Shown: positions 19,696-29,070, counted from the stretch's first letter. The stretch is DNA of 64,000 bases from Bacteroidales bacterium (GCA_016283175.1 JAEEMK010000107.1:1-64000), one strand, 5' to 3'. Numbers and translations are program-made. Notes: generated by a model from the letters alone, not told the origin.

Positions 19696-21048
19696 CTATT
19701 CTTCCTTCATCCTGTCGTCGCCCCATACGGCGTTCATTGCGGCAATGCACTCTTGGCGTGTGATGTCGTTTTTGCGCTCAAGGTGGCGTTGGTAGAATAT
19801 GCATCTTGATAGGCCTATGCGGTTTATGACCACGTCGCCGGCGAAACTCTCACAGGTGGGGGCGCCGCAAAGTCCGCAGTCGATCTGTGGCAGACGTGCC
19901 TTAAGCCTATTGATGCGTTCCATCTTCTCGAAGGCCTTGCTGCGGTCTTTGTCGAGGACGAACATCGAACGTGGCTGAGGTGCCTCGACGCGGCTGTTCT
20001 CAATGAGGAATTTCTTCATCTTGTCCATCTCGCGTTCACGCGGCACCTCGCCGTTACGCTCGCGCTCGGCGGCTTTGCGGGCACGGGCATACATACGGGC
20101 ACCGCAGAGGAATCGGTTCTCGTAGCTTAGCAATGCTCCGGCGCAACTTTGGTCGCAGGCGCGCAGCTCGAGGAATTCGACATCCTCCACCTCGTCGTTC
20201 TCAAGTTTGTCGAGGAAATCCATAACATTCTGAATGCCGTCGATGGAGTAGCTTTTCTTGGCCAGACAGATGCGACGTTCGCCGTTAGTGAGAGTGCTGA
20301 GAATGGCATCGCTGGAAAGGTTTATGGTTCGGCTCTGCTTTGAAATGTAGTTTTTGCCTTGCTCCTTTATTTTTCGGTATGTACGGTTGAAGAGCGAGTC
20401 CATATTGATCACGCCGTCGATGATAGAGCGTTTCTCTCCTACAGGAGCCTTGACGGCAGCTATTTTTGCTGCACAGGGTGTTACATAGAAGAGACCTATT
20501 TCTTCGCGCGGAATGCCTCGGTTCTGCAGCTCCTGAAGTGCATAGATGGCTGAAATGTCGAGTGGAGCCTTGATAGGCATAATGTTCTCGACCAGAGAAG
20601 GGTATTTGATTTGTATCAACCTGACTATGGCAGGACAAAAGCTCGAGATTAGCGGACGTATGTCGGGGTTCTCGCGGGCGTACTGTTCCTTGGCTTCGGC
20701 AAATATATTGGCGGCAGATTCGACCTCGAAGACGTGGCGGAAACCAAGATCGACGAGGGCGTCGTATATTCGCGACACGCGTATGTCTTCGGGAAACTGG
20801 CCGAGGAAGACGGCAGGAATGAGAGCCACAGAGTGCGGAAACTCGTGCACCATCTGGAAGTCGTCCTCGTTGATGTATATGGCATCGACAGGGCAGGTTT
20901 CGTGGCATTTGCCGCAGTCGATGCAACGGTGCTCCTGGATGTATGCCGTGCCTTCGCTGATGCGTATCGCTTCGGTGGGGCAGGCCTTGAGGCAGCGCAT
21001 ACAGCCGATACATTTCTTGTCGTCAATTTTGAGTGCGTGTACGAACAT
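19696..21048 (-). CDS. [FeFe]-hydrogenase large-subunit-like protein with N-terminal 2x[4Fe-4S] and C-terminal 4Fe-4S domain, probable redox sensor
   Basis: CIGCMRCLKACP and CIDCGKCHETCP ferredoxin motifs; ISSFCPAIVRLIQIKYP, FYVTPCAAKIAAVKAP, LELRACDQSCAG hydrogenase-like motifs; IDCGLCGAPTCESFAGDVV...C. Confidence 0.85.
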   Translation of the reverse strand: MFVHALKIDDKKCIGCMRCLKACPTEAIRISEGTAYIQEHRCIDCGKCHETCPVDAIYINEDDFQMVHEFPHSVALIPAVFLGQFPEDIRVSRIYDALVDLGFRHVFEVESAANIFAEAKEQYARENPDIRPLISSFCPAIVRLIQIKYPSLVENIMPIKAPLDISAIYALQELQNRGIPREEIGLFYVTPCAAKIAAVKAPVGEKRSIIDGVINMDSLFNRTYRKIKEQGKNYISKQSRTINLSSDAILSTLTNGERRICLAKKSYSIDGIQNVMDFLDKLENDEVEDVEFLELRACDQSCAGALLSYENRFLCGARMYARARKAAERERNGEVPREREMDKMKKFLIENSRVEAPQPRSMFVLDKDRSKAFEKMERINRLKARLPQIDCGLCGAPTCESFAGDVVINRIGLSRCIFYQRHLERKNDITRQECIAAMNAVWGDDRMKEE

Positions 21049-21056
21049 TGGATTGA

Positions 21057-21240
21057 GGGTTGAAAAGGATTAAAAGGTTGAAAGGGTTGAAAAGGTTGGA
21101 AAGGGTTGAAGGGTTGAAGGGTTGAAAAGGATTAAAAGGTTGAAAAGGGTTGAAAGGGTTTGAGGGTTGAAAGGGTTAAAAGAGGCAATGCCATTTTAAA
21201 CCTTTTAAGCGACCGTAGGGAGCGAACCTTTTGAACTTTT
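21057..21240 (-). repeat. Degenerate G/A-rich (+) repeat tract, with a 27-bp unit at 21057-21083 and 21119-21145, plus an AAGCGACCGTAGGGAGCGAACC element
   Basis: gggttgaaaaggattaaaaggttgaaa occurs twice, 62 bp apart; tract lies between two minus-strand genes and ends 8 nt from a start codon. Confidence 0.85.
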
Positions 21241-21243
21241 TAT

Positions 21244-21654
21244 TTAAAAGTTCACTTCCATCTCGACAGTGGTGCCGACACCGACTTCCGAAGTTACGTT
21301 GAGTTTGTCGACGTTTTTCTGCATATTGGGCAGACCCATACCGGCACCGAAGCCCATATCGCGTACTTCAGGACGGGCGGTCGAGTAGCCTTCCTGCATT
21401 GCCAGTGCTATATCTGGTATGCCTGGCCCTTTGTCGGCGACTACCATCTTGATCTTGTCGCTGTCGATGTCTACCAGCACTTTGCCGCCGTAGGCGTGGG
21501 CGATGGCGTTGACTTCGGCTTCGTAGAGAGCCACAACGACGCGCTTGACGATGCTAGGCTCCACATTGAGTTGTTTGAGGGTCTTTTTGACAGAACTTGA
21601 GGCTTTCCCGGCGTTGACAAAGTCGCCTTCTATGACAGTGTATTCTTGATGCAT
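21244..21654 (-). CDS. RsbW-like anti-sigma factor / GHKL ATP-binding protein
   Basis: ALYEAEVNAIAHAYGG, VVADKGPGIPDIALAMQEGYST, GFGAGMGLPNMQKNVDKLNVTSEVGVGTTVEM. Confidence 0.88.
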   Translation of the reverse strand: MHQEYTVIEGDFVNAGKASSSVKKTLKQLNVEPSIVKRVVVALYEAEVNAIAHAYGGKVLVDIDSDKIKMVVADKGPGIPDIALAMQEGYSTARPEVRDMGFGAGMGLPNMQKNVDKLNVTSEVGVGTTVEMEVNF

Positions 21655-21672
21655 AATTCTGATTGTTAATTA

Positions 21673-22014
21673 TTAGTAAAGCGGCTTGATTCCGGCTTGG
21701 AACAGCAGGCCGCAGGCTTTGAACATAGAATAGGGGCAGCTGAGTATTACCATATCGTTGTCTTCGGCCAACTCAATCATATCGTCGGTGACTTTTTTGT
21801 TGCGCACCACAACGATGATGTCGAGAGTGGCCATATCGCAGGTTCGTATGGTTTGTATGTTGCAGAGCCCTGTGATGAGCATAGGTGTATCTTTGAGTGT
21901 CAGCACGTCGCTCATCAGGTCGGAGGCAAATGCGTGCTCAACTTCCTCGTCGAGCCGGTTCTCGCCGATGCAGACAGTGGCATCGAGCAACTTCATTATT
22001 TCACGGATAGTCAT
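21673..22014 (-). CDS. DRTGG domain-containing protein
   Basis: 113 aa; ASDLMSDVLTLKDTPMLITGLCNIQTIRTCDMATLDIIVVVRNKKVTDDMIELAEDNDMVILSCPYSMFKACGLLFQAGIKPLY. Confidence 0.75.
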   Translation of the reverse strand: MTIREIMKLLDATVCIGENRLDEEVEHAFASDLMSDVLTLKDTPMLITGLCNIQTIRTCDMATLDIIVVVRNKKVTDDMIELAEDNDMVILSCPYSMFKACGLLFQAGIKPLY

Positions 22015-22235
22015 TTTGATTTTTGTTTTATTTTTCTGTTCTTGGTAGAAAAGTTGGTTCTTTTTTTTCTTAAATTAAAATGCAAATTTACGTTTATTTT
22101 TTGAATCAGCGTCCCATACAATGCCTGTTTTTTCGATTTTAACTTTTTGTCATAATTCAATAAGCTGATAATTATGCAAATATAAAATGTGCAATATTTT
22201 TGTCCGGGGAGCGTTAATGAAATAAAAACACAGCT

Positions 22236-23153
22236 ATGGATAAACTGAGATGTGGCGACAAGGTTGCTCTGGTGGCTACGGCACGCAAAGTGACGCCGGT
22301 GGAGATGGAATCTGCCATACAATTACTCGAATCGTGGGGCTTGCAAGTGGTTGTACCAGAAGGTTTTTATGCCTCCGACAACCAGTTTGCCGGCGGCGAC
22401 AGCCATCGTGCTGCGCTGATGCAGAACCTGCTCGACAATCCGGAAATAAAAGCCGTGTTTTGTGCCCGTGGCGGCTACGGCACTGTGAGAATCATTGACA
22501 GACTTGATTTCAGCGGTTTTGTGCATTGCCCCAAATGGATTGTGGGTTACAGTGACGTAACTGTGCTGCATAGCCACATAGCACGTAATTTCGGGATTCC
22601 CACGCTGCACGCCATTATGCCGGTCAACATACCGTCCAGCTGTGCGGAATGGAACTGCCCTGCCGTGGAAAGCCTACATCATATGCTTTTCGAAGGCCGT
22701 TTGCATTACGACTTTAAAAACAGATTTAGCGACGTCTCAAACCGCACGGGTGAATGCCGTGGTGTACTGACTGGTGGCAATTTGTCGATACTTTATAGCC
22801 TTTTGGGATCGGCATCGGATATTGATACTGATAACAAAATATTAATTATTGAAGATTTGGATGAGTATCTTTATCACATAGACCGAATGATTATGGCTTT
22901 GAAGCGTGCCGGAAAGTTGGCTAATTTGAAAGGCCTTTTGGTAGGTGCTATGAGCGATATGCACGACAACGCCGTGCCTTTTGGCCGCAGTGCCGAGCAA
23001 ATCGTGGCCGATGCTGTGGCGGAATACGACTACCCGGTGGCTTTTGGATGCCGTTTTGGGCATATAGGCATTGACAACTGCGCTCTGCCGCTGGGTGTCG
23101 AGACAAAAGTCTGTGTCGTGCAGGACAGCGTTGCCATAGATATTTGTTTGTGA
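22236..23153 (+). CDS. LD-carboxypeptidase (peptidase S66, LdcA-like)
   Basis: CGDKVALVATARKV, VFCARGGYGTVRIIDRLDF, PKWIVGYSDVTVLH, GVLTGGNLSILYSLLGS, GHIGIDNCALPLG. Confidence 0.92.
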   Translation: MDKLRCGDKVALVATARKVTPVEMESAIQLLESWGLQVVVPEGFYASDNQFAGGDSHRAALMQNLLDNPEIKAVFCARGGYGTVRIIDRLDFSGFVHCPKWIVGYSDVTVLHSHIARNFGIPTLHAIMPVNIPSSCAEWNCPAVESLHHMLFEGRLHYDFKNRFSDVSNRTGECRGVLTGGNLSILYSLLGSASDIDTDNKILIIEDLDEYLYHIDRMIMALKRAGKLANLKGLLVGAMSDMHDNAVPFGRSAEQIVADAVAEYDYPVAFGCRFGHIGIDNCALPLGVETKVCVVQDSVAIDICL

Positions 23154-23190
23154 TTCTCAAAAGGATTATGGGTGACCGATAAATAGGCTA

Positions 23191-24186
23191 TCAAATGTGT
23201 ATTGCCACCGCTGGTCGGTCGCCTATTTGTACAACAAATACATATTGAATAAATGGGGAATACCTTGATCCTTTCGGGAAAAGGTCTATTATGCATAAGT
23301 CGCTTGCCGTCTGTGCAGCAATGAGTCGTCCTCGGTTATCATAAACCCTCACAAACTCCCACTCGGCACCTGATATGAAAAGATGTGTGCCGACAATTGA
23401 AATCTTCGGGTTCGGTTTTTGCGACGTCTGTGGCGACAAAGCAGGTATTTCCAATGATTCAATTATGTTCAGAGGCGGCATTTCCTCCAATGTCACGGGT
23501 TCGGGACGGGCTATTTGGTCCACGGTGATTTCGGGCACTATGGAGTCTTGTGGACTCGTTGTCGGCGAAGTCTTTGCAGGCGTTGCCACGGCATTGGTGT
23601 CTGTGACGGTTTCTTTTGTCTCCCAGTTGTTGAGGAATAACTTTCTCCATCCTGGCACCACAGTGACGGCAATGGCGGATGTGAACAAAAGCGCAAAAAG
23701 TAGCAAGGCTAGTTTCTTAAGTTTGTTTACTATGCGTTGCATACGTTTGTAGACAGTGTCACGGCTTACGCCTATGCTTTTGCCTATCTCGTCGCTGGGG
23801 TAACCATCCAGATACATCCTTACCATTCGCTGTTCTTCGGGATTGAGAGTCGACAAAAGCTCGTCTATGAGTTCTTTGCGGTGCTGCGTCTCTTCTTCGG
23901 CGATGTTGTCGGCAATGTTTTCTGCAATCGGTGTTGTCGACAACGAGTGCCGCCGTTCAATCTGGTAAAATACCGAGCGAGCCTGCCAATACACCCAGGC
24001 TTGTTCCTGCTTTGGTGTCGTGTTTGGACGCATTTTGTCGAAGTTTTCCCACAGTGCGATTGACACTTCCTGCATCAAATCCTGGCAGCGGTCGCGGTCG
24101 TTGCCGGCGTGCTTCCAGCACATACGCCACAGCATTCCGCGGTGGCGCATCAGCAGGTTGGTGTATGCACTGTTTCGCTCTGTCAT
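23191..24186 (-). CDS. ECF-type RNA polymerase sigma factor fused to a TM helix and C-terminal T9SS-CTD-like extracytoplasmic domain
   Basis: Residues 1-157 sigma2/sigma4 (LMQEVSIALWENFDKMR; SDEIGKSIGVSRDTVYKRMQRIVNKLKK), ~159-177 LALLLFALLFTSAIAVTVV, then P/T-rich linker and ISIVGTHLFISGAEWEFVRVYDNRGRLIAAQ...YVFVVQIGDR. Confidence 0.85.
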   Translation of the reverse strand: MTERNSAYTNLLMRHRGMLWRMCWKHAGNDRDRCQDLMQEVSIALWENFDKMRPNTTPKQEQAWVYWQARSVFYQIERRHSLSTTPIAENIADNIAEEETQHRKELIDELLSTLNPEEQRMVRMYLDGYPSDEIGKSIGVSRDTVYKRMQRIVNKLKKLALLLFALLFTSAIAVTVVPGWRKLFLNNWETKETVTDTNAVATPAKTSPTTSPQDSIVPEITVDQIARPEPVTLEEMPPLNIIESLEIPALSPQTSQKPNPKISIVGTHLFISGAEWEFVRVYDNRGRLIAAQTASDLCIIDLFPKGSRYSPFIQYVFVVQIGDRPAVAIHI

Positions 24187-24215
24187 TGTCGTTCAGAAAA
24201 AGCAGATTGGTTTTG

Positions 24216-24223
24216 CAAAGGTA
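24216..24223 (-). promoter_or_regulatory. Putative Bacteroidota -7 element (TACCTTTG) upstream of the sigma-factor gene
   Basis: caaaggta on + strand matches TAnnTTTG on minus, ~30 bp from the start codon. Confidence 0.5.
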
Positions 24224-24248
24224 CGATTTTTTTTCTAAATAATGTATT

Positions 24249-24863
24249 TCATTCTGTTTTTTCATCCGTTTCCTTCTTCTTGCCTTCCTTTTTATGCTTG
24301 ACCTGTTTTGTAAATGGAGCGTCGAGCCACCGAGGTCTCCAACCGCAAAGTTTACCTGGATTGGAAAAATAATCGGATTCACCCTTGCTGTTGCCGCAAG
24401 AGGAACTTGCGGGGCCTATGTCCCAGAGTACATCAGTGCCGTTGAAGTTCCACAGACGATAGTCGTCGGGACTTGTTATAAGACGTTCTCCGAGGCCGTG
24501 TTTTTTCTCTGCCACTACGACGGGTGCAAGTGTGCGTGTCAGCAGAGAGTCGTGCACCAGAGCGATATTCAGAATGGCATCTTCCATAATGGACAGCTCT
24601 GCGCAGTAGAGCGTGGTGCCTTTTGAAATGACCGACATTGAGTATGTGCCTGGGGGCATCCAGCCGATGGTGTAGCGACCCTCCTCGTCGCAGAAGGCAA
24701 TGGCTTTGACTTCGTTTTCCTGAAATAACTGCACTTCGCAGACCGATTCGGGCTTTTCGGTGACGGCGTCGGTCACGATGCCTTCAACCCAGACGCTGTC
24801 GTCCTGCGCCGCGGACAGTAGTGGCAGAAAGAATGCCCAAAGAATTAAAACTGTTTTTTTCAT
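24249..24863 (-). CDS. Secreted protein with carboxypeptidase-regulatory-like domain
   Basis: Signal peptide; VEGIVTDAVTEKPESVCEVQLFQENEVKAIAFCDEEGRYTIGWMPPGTYSMSV. Confidence 0.65.
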   Translation of the reverse strand: MKKTVLILWAFFLPLLSAAQDDSVWVEGIVTDAVTEKPESVCEVQLFQENEVKAIAFCDEEGRYTIGWMPPGTYSMSVISKGTTLYCAELSIMEDAILNIALVHDSLLTRTLAPVVVAEKKHGLGERLITSPDDYRLWNFNGTDVLWDIGPASSSCGNSKGESDYFSNPGKLCGWRPRWLDAPFTKQVKHKKEGKKKETDEKTE

Positions 24864-26155
24864 TGTCTGTTGAATTTTTTATTTAGAAGGCTTAAGGGAA
24901 GTTTGTCGATGGGTATGTAGTTGTAGCGGCCCCAGAAGTCGGAACTGTAGTCGCTGCTGCCAAAGGCTCCGGCCAGTGTCTGCGGAATTACCGCTATGGG
25001 TTGCTCCTTTGAGTCCGGGGAGGTGAGCGAGAAGTCGGTGATGATCCAGTCGCGACATTGTCGCCAGCGCTGCACCTTGTCGTCATTTCCGCGGCCTTTC
25101 GACTCGAGACGGTATGACTTGGAGTTGTAGTAGCGTGTCAAAGTGTAGTGTCCGTCGCGAACATCGTAGGTCCACACCGACGAGTCGGCCTCGACATACA
25201 TCGAGGAGAAGTAGACGTTGACCCAAGCGTTTTGCGGCGCTTTGTGGCGGACGGGCTGCTTTGTGGTGACGAGGCGCACAATGGCCAGGTCACGCTTGCG
25301 GATAGTATATTCGTATCCGACGCGGTCCTTGGGGGTGCGGCAAGGACCGACAGAACGCACAAGATAATAGTGTTCACCGTCAGCCGAGAACTCTTTCAGC
25401 GACTCGAAACTGTGCTCTTTGAGCAACCGGCTTGCGAGGGCATAGCTGGCCTGCGGTGTGGCAACGGGGTCGAAAAAGTCCTCGTCGTCGGCATAGGCAA
25501 GCATCTGGTCGCAACCTTGCGGCTTGTCGATCTTGCTTTCGAGCAGTTCGCGGTCGTACACCACAAGTCGGTGGCGCAGCAGGGTCTTGAGGTTGCTCTC
25601 CATCTCGCGCTGGGCAGGGTCGAGTCGGTAGCCCCGCTTGTCGGCATAACGCGAATAGGGGCATCGACGCACACTCATCACGGCCTCGTCGAAAAGGTAC
25701 AGCTCGCCGTCTACGGTGCGCCAGTCGCGGTAGAAGAATGTTGACCAAGATGTGCGTTGGTGATAGTTGCGTCCAATGTGAGCCACGACTTCATTTAAAA
25801 GGTGACGCGCGGAACTGTAGTCAGTCACAATAACAGTCTTGAGTTCAATCGCCTGCGCTTTGAGATGAATGTTGCCGTTTTTCTGTAGATGATCGACAGT
25901 GGTCTTGAGGCTGAGATGTCCTATTGAACGGATGATAATGGTGTCGCTTTTGCAGTTGACTGGCAGTTTCATCTCATAGTCGCCATTGTCGTTGCAAGCA
26001 ACGCCGATGGATGTGCCTTGCAGCTGTAGCGTTGTATAGGGCACACCCTTGCCTTTCGACGTCACTCGACCGCGAAGGGAAATCACATCCTGCGCCTGCA
26101 TTGCTGTCGTCGCCAGAAGCGATGTCGCCAGAAAAAAGATCATTCTATTTCTCAT
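24860..26155 (-). CDS. Secreted carboxypeptidase-like regulatory domain protein
   Basis: Signal peptide MRNRMIFFLATSLLATTAMQAQ; LRGRVTSKGKGVPYTTLQLQGTSIGVACNDNGDYEMKLP; start placed at the internal Met before the signal peptide. Confidence 0.7.
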   Translation of the reverse strand: MRNRMIFFLATSLLATTAMQAQDVISLRGRVTSKGKGVPYTTLQLQGTSIGVACNDNGDYEMKLPVNCKSDTIIIRSIGHLSLKTTVDHLQKNGNIHLKAQAIELKTVIVTDYSSARHLLNEVVAHIGRNYHQRTSWSTFFYRDWRTVDGELYLFDEAVMSVRRCPYSRYADKRGYRLDPAQREMESNLKTLLRHRLVVYDRELLESKIDKPQGCDQMLAYADDEDFFDPVATPQASYALASRLLKEHSFESLKEFSADGEHYYLVRSVGPCRTPKDRVGYEYTIRKRDLAIVRLVTTKQPVRHKAPQNAWVNVYFSSMYVEADSSVWTYDVRDGHYTLTRYYNSKSYRLESKGRGNDDKVQRWRQCRDWIITDFSLTSPDSKEQPIAVIPQTLAGAFGSSDYSSDFWGRYNYIPIDKLPLSLLNKKFNRQ

Positions 26156-26360
26156 ACTCGTTCGATTATGTTCTCTAATAATAATACACATTTTTTCACC
26201 TAAATCTGACACGCTGCAGGAATTTTTTTATACGATTTTAGATGCCGTTTACTCCTGATCGGAGCAGAATCATAAAAGCGATACTTCTTTTTAGACGATG
26301 AACAGATGTTTTTTTTATATGTTTTATAAGATGTTTTCGCTCTGTTTCAAAAAAAGTTCG

Positions 26361-26368
26361 TATCTTTG
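26361..26368 (+). promoter_or_regulatory. Putative Bacteroidota -7 element TATCTTTG
   Basis: tatctttgca 30 bp upstream of the 26398 ORF, matching TAnnTTTG. Confidence 0.6.
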
Positions 26369-26397
26369 CATTTTCAATTTGAAGCAAAATATATATT

Positions 26398-27735
26398 ATG
26401 TTGCTTGTCCATATACCACGAATGACAAACCGTCTGGGATATACCCTGAATGTGTTGTTCCGTCATATTCTCAAAACGGAGTTTGAGATCACCGCTGATG
26501 CGGATGTTTTTGATCGTTTCGAGGGACCGAAGTTGTGTTACGGACGCCAGAAAGTGGGCAACGCTTTTTTTGTCCGCTCGTGTGACCTGCTGTTTCAGAC
26601 TACTATAGAAGACCAGTCGACAAAGTGTTTTAAATACGAGAATGTGCCAGCACTCTATCCTGTTTACAATGCTGAAAGCGAATTTCCATTCGACATCTTC
26701 GCGTCGGTTTTTTTCTGCTTGTCGCGCTACGAGGAGTATTTGCCGCACATCACAGATGTGCACGGACGTTTCCCTGCGGCGGAGAGTCTGGCATACAAAG
26801 AGAATTTTCTTACAACTGCAGTTGTCGACCGCTGGGCGTTGATGTTGGCCGCAAGACTAAAACTGCGCTACCCAGAACTTGTTATATCGCCTCGTCTCTT
26901 CGATGTTGAGGACACTGTAGACATTGATGCTGCCTATTGCTATAAACACAAGGGTATGCTTCGTACGTTGACAGGTATCGGGCGTGACCTGGTGTCGAAT
27001 GATAGCCGTGGTGAGATTCGCAAGCGACTGCGTGTGATTTTTGGTAAGGAACAGGACCCATTCGACAGCTTTGACTATATCATTGATGTTCACAGCCATT
27101 TTCAGGGCATAAAGCTGAAATTCTTTCCGCTGATGGCTGACTACAATGTTTTCGATAAGCCTATCTCATACCAAAACAATGAGTTTCGTCAATTGCTGCA
27201 ACACTTGAGCGATTATGCCAAAATGGGATTGCACGCTTCATATGCGTCATTCGATGATCCGAAACTTATAGACATTGAAAGTGAACGGCTTGCTCGCCTG
27301 CTGCATAGGCAGACGAAACGCAATCGCTACCATTTCCTGCGCCTGGCGCTACCTAAATCTTACGATGCGCTTATTGAAAACGGCATATTGCATGATTATA
27401 CAATGGGTTATGCCGAAGAACCAGGTTTTCGCGCCGGCACAGGCAGTCCATATCCTTTCTTTGACCTTGAGAGCGACTGTGAGACAGCGCTAACAATCCA
27501 TCCGTTTGCTGCTATGGATTCAACGTTTTATTATTATAAAAAGTGTGGTCTTGAGACGGCAGAAACGGCTTATAAACAGCTTGTTGATGAACTGAAGGCT
27601 GTTGGCGGCAGATTGTCGATGCTATGGCACAATCAAAGTCTTTGCGAGGATTTTGGATGGCAGGGATGGAGAGGCGTTTTTGAACGTGTTCTGACCTATG
27701 CTGATGCCGCCAGAAAATACAGAGTTGATTTTTGA
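26398..27735 (+). CDS. Polysaccharide deacetylase family-like protein
   Basis: 445 aa; FDVEDTVDIDAAYCYK, DVHSHF, GLHASYASFDDP, DYTMGYAEEPGFRAGTGSPYPFFDL. Confidence 0.7.
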   Translation: MLLVHIPRMTNRLGYTLNVLFRHILKTEFEITADADVFDRFEGPKLCYGRQKVGNAFFVRSCDLLFQTTIEDQSTKCFKYENVPALYPVYNAESEFPFDIFASVFFCLSRYEEYLPHITDVHGRFPAAESLAYKENFLTTAVVDRWALMLAARLKLRYPELVISPRLFDVEDTVDIDAAYCYKHKGMLRTLTGIGRDLVSNDSRGEIRKRLRVIFGKEQDPFDSFDYIIDVHSHFQGIKLKFFPLMADYNVFDKPISYQNNEFRQLLQHLSDYAKMGLHASYASFDDPKLIDIESERLARLLHRQTKRNRYHFLRLALPKSYDALIENGILHDYTMGYAEEPGFRAGTGSPYPFFDLESDCETALTIHPFAAMDSTFYYYKKCGLETAETAYKQLVDELKAVGGRLSMLWHNQSLCEDFGWQGWRGVFERVLTYADAARKYRVDF

Positions 27736-27748
27736 AAAAATATGGACT

Positions 27749-28267
27749 ATGAATTATAAAAGCAAATTACACGATATTAAAGCATTTGTATTCGATTTTG
27801 ACGGTGTTATGACGGACGGCAATGTCTGGATGTATGCCGACCGAGAAACAGTTAGATGTGGCAATATAAAGGACGGCTATGCCATACAGTACGCTGTGAA
27901 AAAGGGATACATCATAGCTGTTATTTCCGGAGCCACATCGCTGAGCATCAACAATAGAATGGAATCACTTGGAGTGACAAGGATATACACGGGTTGTGCA
28001 AGCAAACTGGAAACATATCGGCGATTCCTTGAGGAAAACGATTTAGCGGTGTCGCAGGTGCTTTGTATGGGTGACGATATACCCGACTATGAGATAATGA
28101 AAAACTGTGCTGTTGCTGCCTGTCCTGCAGACGCCGCCGAGGAAATCAAAGGTATAGCTCATTATATCTCGCATCTGGGCGGTGGTATGGGTTGTGTGCG
28201 AGATGTTATAGAGCAAACATTGCGACTGCAGGGCAAATGGTTTGACAAAGACGCTTTAGCTTGGTGA
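27749..28267 (+). CDS. kdsC: HAD-family 3-deoxy-D-manno-octulosonate 8-phosphate phosphatase (KdsC-like)
   Basis: AFVFDFDGVMTDGNVWM, GYAIQYAVKKGYIIAVISGATSLSINNRMESLGV, MGDDIPDYEIM; start at MNYKSKL. Confidence 0.85.
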   Translation: MNYKSKLHDIKAFVFDFDGVMTDGNVWMYADRETVRCGNIKDGYAIQYAVKKGYIIAVISGATSLSINNRMESLGVTRIYTGCASKLETYRRFLEENDLAVSQVLCMGDDIPDYEIMKNCAVAACPADAAEEIKGIAHYISHLGGGMGCVRDVIEQTLRLQGKWFDKDALAW

Positions 28268-28270
28268 TGT

Positions 28271-28984
28271 ATGTTAAGCAAGTTTTTGTATAGTATATTT
28301 CTAGCCATTGTGTTTACGGCAACGATGCCGACCGTCGGTGCGCAGACGGTTTCGTCGACCGATACCACTGTGTCGTATACTATGCGTGGAACTTACTATA
28401 GTGACAAGTTTGTAGGCCGCAAGACAAGTAGCGGAGAGATTTTTAGTCAGGAGCGTTACACTGCAGCACATCGTACACTGAAGTTTGGCACGTTGCTACT
28501 GGTGACTAATGAGAAGAATGGTAAACAGGTTATAGTCCGAATCAATGACAGATGCCCGCGAAGTAATGTCTTGGATCTCAGTAAGAAAGCTGCTCGCCAG
28601 ATTGGTGTCTCTTCACATATGGTCACGGTTGAGGTACTGCCGCCTCGTTGCTATGACATTTGGGAACATCAAGATCAGATACTGGAAGTACTTGAAAAAG
28701 GTGCCTTCCGCAGCTATCTTGCACTTCTTGATTCAGAAACAAAGTTTGATGCAAGAAAGCTATATGACCTTGAACTTTTTCGTTGCCGAGGTCGTGATGA
28801 GGCAAGACGGCGAATAGAACGCCTTCCGATATTCTATCAAGACCAGGTTGAGTACCGTCAGAACGATTTTGGACGCAAGATTTCAGCGGTGTTAGAAATC
28901 TCGACAACATACATTAAAGCGGAGCTTGTGAAAAAAGAGCTTGATGCCCTTTTTCCGGACATAAAAATCGTAGAAGCAAAATAG
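28271..28984 (+). CDS. Septal ring lytic transglycosylase RlpA family protein
   Basis: GTYYSDKFVGRKTSSGEIFSQERYTAAHRTLKFGTLLLVTNEKNGKQVIVRINDRCP. Confidence 0.85.
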   Translation: MLSKFLYSIFLAIVFTATMPTVGAQTVSSTDTTVSYTMRGTYYSDKFVGRKTSSGEIFSQERYTAAHRTLKFGTLLLVTNEKNGKQVIVRINDRCPRSNVLDLSKKAARQIGVSSHMVTVEVLPPRCYDIWEHQDQILEVLEKGAFRSYLALLDSETKFDARKLYDLELFRCRGRDEARRRIERLPIFYQDQVEYRQNDFGRKISAVLEISTTYIKAELVKKELDALFPDIKIVEAK

Positions 28985-29070
28985 TTATTTTTATTTGTTG
29001 ATAATCAATAAAATAAATTATTTTTTTATATTTTTTTTAGAAAAAAAGCACATAAATAGATTATTCTTGT

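Noticed and set aside
21057-21240. Possible CRISPR or MITE in the repeat tract
   Set aside because: No regular repeat-spacer structure, no terminal inverted repeats or target-site duplication seen.
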